DNA of 12,985 nt, taken from positions 1-12,985 of the forward strand of contig CAVAPV010000056.1 in the NCBI GenBank assembly GCA_963590525.1, given 5' to 3'. Source of the DNA: W2P13-069 sp963590525. Lineage in GTDB: Bacteria > Actinomycetota > Coriobacteriia > Coriobacteriales > QAMH01. Below, one piece after another: positions 7,106 to 12,849 of this stretch. A program made the position numbers and the translations under genes. The notes beneath the pieces were generated by a model, which saw only the letters and a program-made list of their open reading frames with translations, was not told the DNA's origin and made no database searches. The stretch's first letter is position 1; every line of letters starts with the position of its first letter.

Positions 7106-7133
7106 CGAGTCCGAGTCCGAGTCCGAGTCCGAG
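7106..7133. repeat. Hexanucleotide tandem repeat upstream of the dnaK paralogue
   Basis: Four perfect copies of CGAGTC plus a partial fifth (CGAG) lie 64 nt before the dnaK-like ATG, in its probable leader. Copy number of such repeats can change by slippage. Because it is outside the coding sequence, any effect would be on promoter spacing or mRNA leader length rather than frame. Confidence 0.85.
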
Positions 7134-7328
7134 CGAAATCTTATGCTCTCAACTCTACTTGCGGCGCGTTACACGCAGTTGACGGCAGATGCGCAAGACC
7201 TTGACGATATGCGCGTTGCTTTCAGGAGGCTTTAAGGGTGCAGGGGCGATAACACAAGTTACAGCTAAGACGGAGCTGCAAAGGACGCGCTGAAACTAAT
7301 GCATTTTCCAAATATCAAGACTTATTAT

Positions 7329-7340
7329 GAACAAATGTTC
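7329..7340. promoter_or_regulatory. LexA (SOS) box of the Gram-positive type
   Basis: GAACAAATGTTC is a perfect 5-bp-arm inverted repeat. It fits the core GAAC-RNRY-GTTC known for LexA/DinR boxes of Bacillus and, more loosely, mycobacteria. It ends 4 bp before a TATGAT -10 on the plus strand, so bound LexA would block the promoter of the 39-codon gene that follows. No lexA gene is in the window, so regulation is inferred from the site. Confidence 0.75.
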
Positions 7341-7344
7341 TTGT

Positions 7345-7350
7345 TATGAT
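7345..7350 (+). promoter_or_regulatory. -10 element for the small membrane peptide gene
   Basis: TATGAT (5/6 to TATAAT) lies 62 nt before the ATG. The matching -35 at 17-nt spacing is a weak TTATTA (7322-7327). Transcription would start near 7357, at the beginning of the left inverted-repeat arm. The local DNA (about 7290-7355) is clearly more A/T-rich than the flanking genes. Confidence 0.6.
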
Positions 7351-7385
7351 TGAAACTGCCACGACAGTCTGAGTTCAGGCGACGC

Positions 7386-7404
7386 CTTCCAATAAGATTG
7401 GAGG
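7386..7404 (+). promoter_or_regulatory. Hairpin sequestering the ribosome binding site
   Basis: In the plus-strand mRNA, CUUCCAAU pairs with AUUGGAGG (8 bp including one U-G) around an AAG loop. The paired strand contains the GGAGG core of the Shine-Dalgarno site GGAGGTGA, so translation of the small gene should be restrained unless the hairpin is opened. Confidence 0.65.
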
Positions 7405-7411
7405 TGAAACC

Positions 7412-7531
7412 ATGAACCTAGCAGCAGCAATCTTGTATGTCATCGGGGGAGCTTTTAGCCTCGCGGCAGCGGTTGTTGGCTTTGCTCAGGCCTGCCTCAA
7501 AGGTGGTCGCCGTAAAAGCAGGAAGCGCTAG
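7412..7531 (+). CDS. Small membrane peptide, 39 aa, candidate type I toxin
   Basis: No family is recognised. The product starts MNLAAAILYVIGGAFSLAAA, continues VVGFAQACLKGG and ends RRKSRKR. It has one hydrophobic helix of about 22-25 residues and a strongly basic C-terminus, the general make-up of type I toxin peptides such as TisB and Fst (no sequence likeness claimed). Support for a real gene: a near-perfect GGAGGTGA 6 nt before ATG, a TATGAT -10, a LexA-type box, and a terminator overlapping the stop codon. It is one of few plus-strand genes here. Its Shine-Dalgarno site sits in a hairpin, and inverted repeats flank it. The function (SOS-induced membrane depolarisation or growth arrest) is inference. 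A harmless small membrane protein is the alternative. Confidence 0.75.
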   Translation: MNLAAAILYVIGGAFSLAAAVVGFAQACLKGGRRKSRKR

Positions 7532-7592
7532 AACGATCTAGCGCTTCTTTTCAAAACAACGGCGTCGCCTGATAGCGGCTCAGGCTGTCGTT
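7514..7592 (-). ncRNA. Candidate convergent small RNA (possible antitoxin)
   Basis: The minus strand has a TATGAT -10 at 7604-7599, then a segment homologous to the 5' leader of the peptide mRNA, then the shared terminator stem and CCTGCTTTT. This predicts an RNA of about 79 nt, overlapping the 3' end of the peptide mRNA by roughly 40 nt. The -35 is poor (TTCATT at 17-nt spacing) and no transcript evidence exists. Small RNAs of this size and placement act as antitoxins in several type I systems. Confidence 0.4.
7523..7551 (+). terminator. Intrinsic terminator overlapping the peptide stop codon
   Basis: The perfect 9-bp stem AAGCGCTAG / CTAGCGCTT with a 6-nt loop is followed by CTTTT. The stem includes the last two sense codons and the TAG. 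Read on the minus strand, the same stem is followed by CCTGCTTTT, so it may end transcripts from both directions, less well from the right. Confidence 0.85.
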
Positions 7593-7678
7593 GGCACCAT
7601 CATAACACCCCGCGCATAATAAATGAACGCTCATCAAGCTTTCGTTTTCAAATGCCGTCATCAACCTCTACATAGGTG

Positions 7679-7720
7679 CATGTCAATCAATGGTTGGCGT
7701 CCCTCATGTCAACCAAATGC
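7679..7720. repeat. Two direct repeats spaced 26 bp
   Basis: CATGTCAATCAATGG (7679-7693) and CATGTCAACCAAATG (7705-7719) are similar copies 26 bp apart. On the minus strand each contains TTGACA, the consensus -35 hexamer, but neither has a good -10 at 16-18 nt. They could be a protein-binding repeat or chance in an A/T-rich spacer just past hisC. Confidence 0.4.
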
Positions 7721-7761
7721 TTGCTATAGACCAAATTGTCAAAAACTAAAAAGCATACAAA

Positions 7762-8835
7762 CTAATTGCTTAAAATCGATTTTAATGCGCTTATGAGCTT
7801 GGCATTCTCATCTGGAGTACCAACGGTTATGCGCAGACAGTCTGCAAGCCTCGGGTCGCCGCTCACGTTTCTGACCAAGACGGAATGCTCGTCATACAAA
7901 CGCTTCCAGACCTCTTTTGCCTGGGGCAGTGTGACAAGAATAAAGTTGGCATCCGTAGGGTGAACCTGCAGGTCGTCTATCGCCTCAAGCTGCGTGAGCA
8001 GCCCCTCGCGGGCATCGACGATGGCATCGATCTGAGGCTGAAACAAGTCGATATTGCCCATAACCTCCTCACCCACCACCTGGCTCAAACTGTCAACGCT
8101 GTAGGCCTGGCGCACCTTGAGAAACTCGGTGATAACGCTTTTGGCGCCCAGGTAGTAGCCCAGCCTCACACCCGCCGCGCTAAACGCCTTGGAAAACGTG
8201 TGCAGGATGAGGCAGTTTTCATAGCTGTCCAAAAGCTCGCGGCAGGTCTTTTGCGGCGCGAATTCGATGTAGGCCTCGTCGATCAAAACGAGCGCATCGC
8301 TTGCCTCCAAGATGCGGCGCACGTCCTCTACCGGCGTGCAGCAACCCGTGGGGTTGTTGGGGCTGGTGAGGATGACAACGTCGATATCGCCTTGCTGCAA
8401 GCGCTCTACCGCAGCGTCGACGTCGATGTGATAGTCGTTGCCAATGCGCTCGATCTCTACCAGCTTGGTCCCAGTGATCTGGGCGTTGAGCTCGTAGATG
8501 CCAAAGCACGGCGGAAAGCTCAACAGTGTGCGTCCGGGACCGCCCCAGGTGAGCATGAGGTTGAAGAGGATCTCGTCGCCGCCGTTGCCCAAGATGACGT
8601 TGTCGCGCTCAAGACCGTATTGCACGGCGATCTTATCGCGCAACGCATTGGCCAAAGGGTCCGGGTAACGGTTGAAGTCAAGGCTCGCAATGCGCTTGAC
8701 GATCGAATCGCGCACCGCAGCAGGGATGTTGTAAGGGCTCTCGTTTGCAGAGATAAAGACATCGGCTGGTAAAGACTTGGGATCGTAGGGCTCGATGTCT
8801 GCCACACGCGGGCTTGAGGGGCGGACACTCTTCAT
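7762..8835 (-). CDS. hisC: Histidinol-phosphate aminotransferase
   Basis: HisC moves the amino group of glutamate to imidazole acetol phosphate, giving histidinol phosphate. The 357-residue fold-type I PLP enzyme has SPNNPTG (158-164), LIDEAYIEF with Asp186 and Tyr189, and the PLP lysine Lys216 in TFSKAFSAAGVRLGY. An arginine in CLRITVG near the C-terminus fits substrate carboxylate binding. Length is normal. The start at 8835 has AAGGAG 8 nt upstream and gives MKSVRPSSPRVADIEPY. A 13-residue in-frame extension to 8874 begins inside a hairpin and is rejected. It is the last gene of the hisZ block, but 373 nt of repeats separate it from hisD, so it may be partly uncoupled from it. Confidence 0.96.
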   Translation of the reverse strand: MKSVRPSSPRVADIEPYDPKSLPADVFISANESPYNIPAAVRDSIVKRIASLDFNRYPDPLANALRDKIAVQYGLERDNVILGNGGDEILFNLMLTWGGPGRTLLSFPPCFGIYELNAQITGTKLVEIERIGNDYHIDVDAAVERLQQGDIDVVILTSPNNPTGCCTPVEDVRRILEASDALVLIDEAYIEFAPQKTCRELLDSYENCLILHTFSKAFSAAGVRLGYYLGAKSVITEFLKVRQAYSVDSLSQVVGEEVMGNIDLFQPQIDAIVDAREGLLTQLEAIDDLQVHPTDANFILVTLPQAKEVWKRLYDEHSVLVRNVSGDPRLADCLRITVGTPDENAKLISALKSILSN

Positions 8836-8866
8836 TGAGAACTCCTTAACTAGAAAACACGTTCTA

Positions 8867-8894
8867 AGCCGCAAGCGTTGGGGCGCTTGCGGCT
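8867..8894. terminator. Strong hairpin just upstream of hisC
   Basis: AGCCGCAAGCG (8867-8877) and CGCTTGCGGCT (8884-8894) form a perfect 11-bp stem with a 6-nt loop. On the minus strand it is followed by TAGAACGTGTTTTC, a weak T-rich run. It could lower read-through from hisD into hisC or protect a processed hisC mRNA. Confidence 0.5.
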
Positions 8895-8930
8895 AACCAA
8901 AACCTACCGGGCGAGCAAGGAAAAGCCCCT

Positions 8931-9180
8931 ACACGCACCTGCGAACCTACCTGGCCTGTAGTCAGATCCCTCGACTGCGGTCCCTTGCGGGACCTTCGCT
9001 CGGGATGACACAGTTGCAGGTCATCCCAGGGATCTGCGCACACCTGTGGCTCAGCCTAAGTTGCGGCTAGGTCCTTCGACTTCGCGGCCTTACGGCCGCT
9101 TCGCTCGGGATGACACAGACGCAGGTCATCCTAGGCTTCTGCGCGCACCTGCGACTCCACCTGAGTTGCGACGCATGCCT
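8931..9180. repeat. Tandem array, 105-nt period, about 2.4 copies, between hisD and hisC
   Basis: Units open with variants of a GCGCACCTGCGA string at 8931, 9036 and 9141, exactly 105 nt apart. Each of the two full units holds a palindromic core (8963-9036 and 9067-9134) with an outer stem, a variable inner hairpin and a conserved GGGATGAC...GTCATCC hairpin. Outer and inner stems differ in sequence but keep pairing: CAGATCCC/GGGATCTG versus CTAGG/CCTAG, and GGTCCC/GGGACC versus GCGGCC/GGCCGC. The CTTCG...CGCTCGGGATGACA core looks like a dispersed bacterial intergenic repeat. Confidence 0.85.
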
Positions 9181-9208
9181 ACGATGCATCGCCGTAAGAC
9201 AGCTGCGC

Positions 9209-10633
9209 CTACTTACCGCAGCTGCACTCGTGGTTGGGATCATCGCCATGACCGCACTCGCAGTCCGGGTCCCCGCAACCGCCACCGCAGTCGCAGTCCG
9301 GATCATCGCAACCGCAACCGCAGCCGCCGTCTTGCATGGCCTCCATGGCGTACTTGATAAACGCCATGCGCACGTCAACCGCACGGCCATGTGCCCACAG
9401 GCCCTCGCGCGCGGCCAAGGTCATGATTGCATCGGCATCTGCCTCGAGTGCATCGTAGGTGTAGCTAATCACGCTAGATTTCTTGACAAAATCGTCCACG
9501 CTCAGCGGACTGGAGAAACGCGCCGTGCCACCGGTGGGCAGGGTATGGTTGGGGCCGGCCACGTAGTCGCCCACGCTCTCGGGCGTCCAGCTGCCCAAGA
9601 ACACTGCACCGGCATGCTTGACCTTGCCCAAAAGCTCCCACGGCTCGCTCATCGCAATCTCCAAGTGCTCGGGCGCGATGGTGTTGACCACGTCAAACGC
9701 CTGCTGCAGACGCTCGCAGGTAACGATCAGGCCATGGTCCAAAGAATCGCGCGTGATCTGCGCGCGGGGGGATTGCTCGATCAGCTCGTCGATAGCTGCC
9801 TCGATGTCTGGCACCATCTCGGGCACGGTAGTGACCAGATAGCAGGTGGCCTTGGGGTCATGCTCGGCCTGAGCCATGAGGTCTACCGCCACGAACTCGG
9901 GGATGGCGTTCTCGTCTGCAAGCACGCAGACCTCGCTGGGGCCGGCGATCATGTCGATGCCGCAATCGCCGCTCACGAGCTTCTTTGCTGCCGCCACAAA
10001 GGCGTTGCCGGGGCCGGTGACCTTATCGACCGCAGGGATAGAGGCCGTGCCGTAGGCCATGGCACCGATGGCTTGGGCGCCGCCGGTCTTGAAGATGCGA
10101 TCCACGCCCGCCACGCTTGCAGCAGCCAGAGTATAGGGGTTGACCTTGCCGTCTTTTTGCGGAGGCGTGCACATGATGATCTCTCCCACGCCGGCCACGC
10201 CCGCGGGGATGGCGTTCATGAGCACCGTGGAGGGGTACTGGGCGCGGCCACCGGGCACGTAGATGCCCACGCGGTCGAGCGGGGTGATCTTCTGACCGGT
10301 GATGGCACCGTCGGCGCGCGTGTCAAACCAGCTCTGCTGTACTTGACGCTTGTGGAAATCAGAGATGTTGTCGGCCGCGTACTCGACAGACCTCAAGAAC
10401 TCCTCGTCGACCATCTTGAGAGCCTCGTCGATCTCTTCTTGCGTGACCTCCAGCTCGTCTAGCTCCACATGGTCGAACTTAGCCGCGTAATCACGTAGCG
10501 CATCGTCTCCGCGGTGGCGCACGTCGTCCACGATGTCGATGGCAACCTTCATGGCCTCCGCGTCAAAGGCGCCGGTCCTCTCCAGCTGGTCTGCGCTAAA
10601 GACGTCGCCCTCTTTAAGGTCTATACGTCGCAT
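9209..10633 (-). CDS. hisD: Histidinol dehydrogenase with cysteine-rich C-terminal tail
   Basis: HisD oxidises histidinol twice with NAD+ to give histidine, using zinc. Core motifs are present: GIYVPGGRAQYPSTVLMN, GPGNAFVAAAKK, DMIAGPSEV, LMAQAEHDP (Gln and His zinc ligands), APEHLEI (catalytic Glu-His), VGDYVAGPNHTLPTGG (Asp ligand) and GLWAHGRAV (His ligand). The enzyme would normally end near residue 435. Here 39 more residues follow, starting GGCGCGCDDPDCDC and ending HECSCGK, with ten Cys, two His and many Asp/Gly. The tail is in frame and ends at a normal TAA. I start at Met3 (10633), because AAGGAG is 8 nt before it but only 2 nt before the ATG at 10639. hisG ends 137 nt upstream. Confidence 0.95.
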   Translation of the reverse strand: MRRIDLKEGDVFSADQLERTGAFDAEAMKVAIDIVDDVRHRGDDALRDYAAKFDHVELDELEVTQEEIDEALKMVDEEFLRSVEYAADNISDFHKRQVQQSWFDTRADGAITGQKITPLDRVGIYVPGGRAQYPSTVLMNAIPAGVAGVGEIIMCTPPQKDGKVNPYTLAAASVAGVDRIFKTGGAQAIGAMAYGTASIPAVDKVTGPGNAFVAAAKKLVSGDCGIDMIAGPSEVCVLADENAIPEFVAVDLMAQAEHDPKATCYLVTTVPEMVPDIEAAIDELIEQSPRAQITRDSLDHGLIVTCERLQQAFDVVNTIAPEHLEIAMSEPWELLGKVKHAGAVFLGSWTPESVGDYVAGPNHTLPTGGTARFSSPLSVDDFVKKSSVISYTYDALEADADAIMTLAAREGLWAHGRAVDVRMAFIKYAMEAMQDGGCGCGCDDPDCDCGGGCGDPDCECGHGDDPNHECSCGK

Positions 10634-10770
10634 GTTCATGTCTCCTTGTCTATGCCAGCGCCCGCAGCTGCAAGCGCATGGATTTTGCGTATCCGCTTAT
10701 TTTGTCACGCGCGCTGCCTGCGGCAAAGCGCAGGTGCAATGCGTGCGGCAGCCGTCAACTGGCCGTCGCC

Positions 10771-11451
10771 CTACTTGCCCTCGCCGCCGGCTGTCACCTT
10801 GACGCCGTCTTGATGCGCCACCAGCTCTTCGAGCTTTGCAGCTAGCTCGCGCACGCGCTCGTCGGTGCGAGCCGATGCCGGGCTGGCGATAAAGCGCGCC
10901 GTGGATTCCAAGACCTCGTCCACGATAACCAGGTTGTTCTCGCGCAAGGTCGTGCCCGTGGCGGTGATGTCGACGATGTAATCGGCCATGCCGGTGATGG
11001 GGGCCAGCTCGATGTTGCCGTGCATCTTGATCACATCGACCTGCTTGCCTTGCTGCGCAAAGAAGCGCTGCGTGATGCCGGGGTACTTGGTTGCCACGCG
11101 CAGCGAGCCACGACGTTCGTAAGCTTTGGCGGCCTGACCGGCGGCTGCAGCAGGCTCGGCTACGATAAAACGGCATCCGCCAAACTTGAGGTCGACCATC
11201 TCCATGACGCTCAACGATGCCTCAACCAGTGTGTCCTTGCCGCACATGCCGCAATCAGCCCCGCCATAGGCGCAAAAGACCGGGGCGTCGGTAGGACGCA
11301 CGATGATGAAGTCCACCCCCGGGTTGGAGATGATGAGCTTGCGACCGGGGTCTGCCAGGCCGGTGGTGTCAAGCCCCGCACGCGTGAGCAAGTCCACGGC
11401 GTCTGCAAACAGCGAACCCTTGGGCACCGCGATTCTCAGGTTCTTGATCAT
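10771..11451 (-). CDS. hisG: ATP phosphoribosyltransferase, short-form catalytic subunit
   Basis: HisG joins ATP and PRPP in the first, committed step of the pathway. At 226 residues it is the short form, which lacks the C-terminal regulatory ACT-like domain and needs HisZ. Motifs seen are LRIAVPKGSL at the N-terminus, RPTDAPVF, CGMCGKDTL (67-75), RVATKYP, and the PRPP loop VDITATGTTLRENNL (160-174). Its ATG follows the hisZ stop with no gap, as expected for subunits of one complex. The 137-nt gap to hisD contains only a small CCTGCG/CGCAGG hairpin (10717-10734). Confidence 0.96.
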   Translation of the reverse strand: MIKNLRIAVPKGSLFADAVDLLTRAGLDTTGLADPGRKLIISNPGVDFIIVRPTDAPVFCAYGGADCGMCGKDTLVEASLSVMEMVDLKFGGCRFIVAEPAAAAGQAAKAYERRGSLRVATKYPGITQRFFAQQGKQVDVIKMHGNIELAPITGMADYIVDITATGTTLRENNLVIVDEVLESTARFIASPASARTDERVRELAAKLEELVAHQDGVKVTAGGEGK

Positions 11452-12552
11452 CTAGTTTTCCTCCCCTATCACCACGCGTTTGCCCTGACGGCGCAGGCTG
11501 GCGGCGCGCGCAAAGAGCTCTGCGGCGCTTTCGCCCTCTTGGCAGGTCACGACTTCGTCTGGTTCGCATGCTGGCGGTGTTGCACCCTGCGCTTCAAGTG
11601 CGGCCATGAGCCGCTCCAGCCCCAGCGCAAATCCCGCGGCAGGCTCTTTGCGCCCAAAGGCCTCGAGCGTGTTGTCATAGCGGCCGCCGCTGCCAAGCGA
11701 TTGGCCCATCTGCGGCGCATAGGCTTTAAAGACCACGCCCGTATAGTAGTCAAAGGAGCTGATGATGGAGAAATCAACCAGAAGCGTGCCAGTCTCTTTG
11801 GCGGACTCAACCAAGTTGAAGACCGCCTCGAGCTCGTCGAGGCCATCATCGCAACCAAGAGGGGCCACGATGGCGCGGCAGCGCTCTATAGCATCGATGC
11901 CACCGCGTATGCGCAGCAGCTCTTTGATCGCGTCGCCAAAGATCTGGCGTACACCGCTGGCACTTGCCAGGCGGTTGACTGCCACAAAGTCGCTCTTATG
12001 GAAGGCCTCGCGCACCTGGGCTTGCCACTCATCGCCTGCTCCTGCACCTATCACCAGCGCATTGAGGACCTTGACCGTGCCCAAGGCAACGGTAAAGTCT
12101 GCCACGCCGGCAGCGGCAAGCGCGTCAAAGAGCATGCAGATGACCTCGGCATCGGCCATGACGCCGCTAGCGCCTATGAGCTCGATGCCCATCTGCGTGA
12201 ACTCGCGCGCCTCGCCGTACATGCTGTCTTGCTCGCGGAACACGCGCTGCGAATAGAGAAACCTAAACGGACCGCTCTTGCTTTTAAGGCGAAGCGCCGT
12301 CAGGCGTGCGACGGGAAGCGTGCAGTCTGGGCGCAGGGCCAAAAGCTGGTTGTCGCTGTCAAAGAACCTAAACGGCGTGTTGGACAGCGTGCCTCCCATC
12401 TGCAAAACCTCCAGACGCTCAAGCGTTGGGGTCTCGATAGGGGCATAGCCCCAGGTGGCAAAGCTATCGCACACCTGGCGGTTGACAGACTGGCGCCACG
12501 CGGACTCTGCCGGCAGGCAGTCGCGAAACCCGCGCGGGGTTGTGGGTATCAT
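11452..12552 (-). CDS. hisZ: ATP phosphoribosyltransferase regulatory subunit (HisRS-like)
   Basis: HisZ is a catalytically inactive relative of histidyl-tRNA synthetase that forms an octamer with short HisG and makes it sensitive to histidine. The 366-residue protein has the class II synthetase core: PRGFRDCLP at the start, FRFLYSQRVFREQ (motif 2-like), GSGGRYDNTLEAFG and AAGFALGLERLMAALE (motif 3-like). It is shorter than HisS (about 420), with only the beginning of the anticodon-binding domain left, so HisZ rather than HisS. Adjacency to short hisG confirms this. AAAGGAG precedes the ATG. It opens the first his block and carries operator-like palindromes 24 nt upstream. Confidence 0.95.
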   Translation of the reverse strand: MIPTTPRGFRDCLPAESAWRQSVNRQVCDSFATWGYAPIETPTLERLEVLQMGGTLSNTPFRFFDSDNQLLALRPDCTLPVARLTALRLKSKSGPFRFLYSQRVFREQDSMYGEAREFTQMGIELIGASGVMADAEVICMLFDALAAAGVADFTVALGTVKVLNALVIGAGAGDEWQAQVREAFHKSDFVAVNRLASASGVRQIFGDAIKELLRIRGGIDAIERCRAIVAPLGCDDGLDELEAVFNLVESAKETGTLLVDFSIISSFDYYTGVVFKAYAPQMGQSLGSGGRYDNTLEAFGRKEPAAGFALGLERLMAALEAQGATPPACEPDEVVTCQEGESAAELFARAASLRRQGKRVVIGEEN

Positions 12553-12575
12553 CAGGAACGACTCCTTTGGGAAAT

Positions 12576-12595
12576 CACTTTATCACGGTAGAGTG
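12576..12595. promoter_or_regulatory. Palindromic operator upstream of hisZ
   Basis: CACTTTATCACGGTAGAGTG is an imperfect palindrome. Its minus-strand reading, CACTCTACCGTGATAAAGTG, matches the hisB operator at 17 of 20 positions. It lies 24 nt before the hisZ ATG, in the untranslated leader if transcription starts at the TATAAT further up. It is the main evidence for joint control of both his blocks. Confidence 0.7.
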
Positions 12596-12603
12596 CTAGA
12601 GTA
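12584..12603. promoter_or_regulatory. Second, overlapping operator-like site
   Basis: On the minus strand TACTCTAGCACTCTACCGTG matches the hisB operator at 15 of 20 positions and is shifted 8 bp from the first site. TrpR in E. coli is known to bind as tandem dimers on sites offset by 8 bp, so the spacing is suggestive. The match is weaker and could be chance from the repeated ACTCTA strings. Confidence 0.4.
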
Positions 12604-12633
12604 CTCTCCCCTCTAGCGCTTGGCAAGCATATG

Positions 12634-12639
12634 ATTATA
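12634..12639 (-). promoter_or_regulatory. Candidate -10 of the hisZGDC promoter
   Basis: The minus strand has a perfect TATAAT about 82 nt before the hisZ ATG. No consensus -35 is seen at 16-18 nt. Transcription from here would begin near 12627 and run through the operator sites. Confidence 0.45.
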
Positions 12640-12753
12640 GAAAGCTGCAAGCGGCAAGGGTGTGAGATGGAGCTGCCAATCTATGCACGACAGCACTGAG
12701 TCCAGTGAGACAGGCGCAGCGCAGAGCAATCCACAGATGCTTTCCGACCTCAA

Positions 12754-12794
12754 AGCCTCTCAGATTCGTAATAGTGTTCCGGATTTGAGAGGCT
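12754..12794. terminator. Inverted repeat near the right end
   Basis: AGCCTCTCA (12754-12762) and TGAGAGGCT (12786-12794) are perfect complements; with inner pairs and two wobbles the stem reaches about 14 bp. Read leftwards it ends in GGCTTTGAGG, a poor T-run. It may be a terminator for a minus-strand transcript entering from the right, or a repeat fragment. Confidence 0.4.
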
Positions 12795-12849
12795 GTTGGT
12801 GTAACGACTGAAGAAAAGAGTCACAGCAAGCATCGATCTGCGGACACAC

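Larger units (their letters stand above)
7362..7590. repeat. Inverted repeat flanking the small peptide gene
   Basis: The left arm, CGACAGTCTGAG then TCAGGCGACGCC (7362-7386), is complementary to GGCGTCGCCTGA (7561-7572) and CTCAGGCTGTCG (7579-7590). The only sequence difference is a T/G that pairs as U-G wobble in plus-strand RNA. The arms are split by one base on the left and six on the right. Similarity continues outward to a TGTTATGAT block on both sides (7342-7350 and, on the minus strand, 7607-7599). The element could be a regulatory structure or the ends of a small mobile element. Confidence 0.8.
7043..7761. other. 719-nt gap between hisC and the dnaK paralogue
   Basis: Beyond the elements listed separately (CGAGTC repeat, LexA box, small peptide gene, inverted repeats, terminator, direct repeats), I see no further gene. 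The dnaK leader (7043-7330) has no convincing -35/-10 pair. The stretch 7600-7761 is A/T-rich and holds a 57-codon plus frame from 7624 without a ribosome binding site, which I do not accept. Confidence 0.5.

Noticed and set aside
7130..7165. HspR HAIR box upstream of the dnaK paralogue
   Set aside because: ACTCTACTTG recalls one half of the ACTCAAG repeat, but there is no matching inverted half at the required spacing.
7624..7797. 57-codon plus-strand frame after the small-peptide locus
   Set aside because: No ribosome binding site, odd composition, and its end overlaps the hisC 3' end antisense.
8836..8874. 13-residue N-terminal extension of hisC
   Set aside because: Its start lies in the 8867-8894 hairpin, whereas AAGGAG sits at proper distance before the ATG at 8835.
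8931..9180. CRISPR array
   Set aside because: The repeat unit is 105 nt with the same content throughout; there are no short identical repeats with unique spacers of constant length, and no cas genes nearby.
11020..12591. Plus-strand open frame of 523 codons, with similar long frames opposite hisD, hisF, hisA, hisH and dnaK
   Set aside because: All lie opposite genes with full family motifs. High G/C at third positions keeps the antisense frame free of stops; none shows a known domain.
12573..12599. CIRCE-like heat-shock element before hisZ
   Set aside because: GAGTGCTAG resembles one CIRCE half-site, but the partner at 9-bp spacing (12573-12581) does not match, and the gene downstream is not a chaperone. 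The his operator explains the sequence better.
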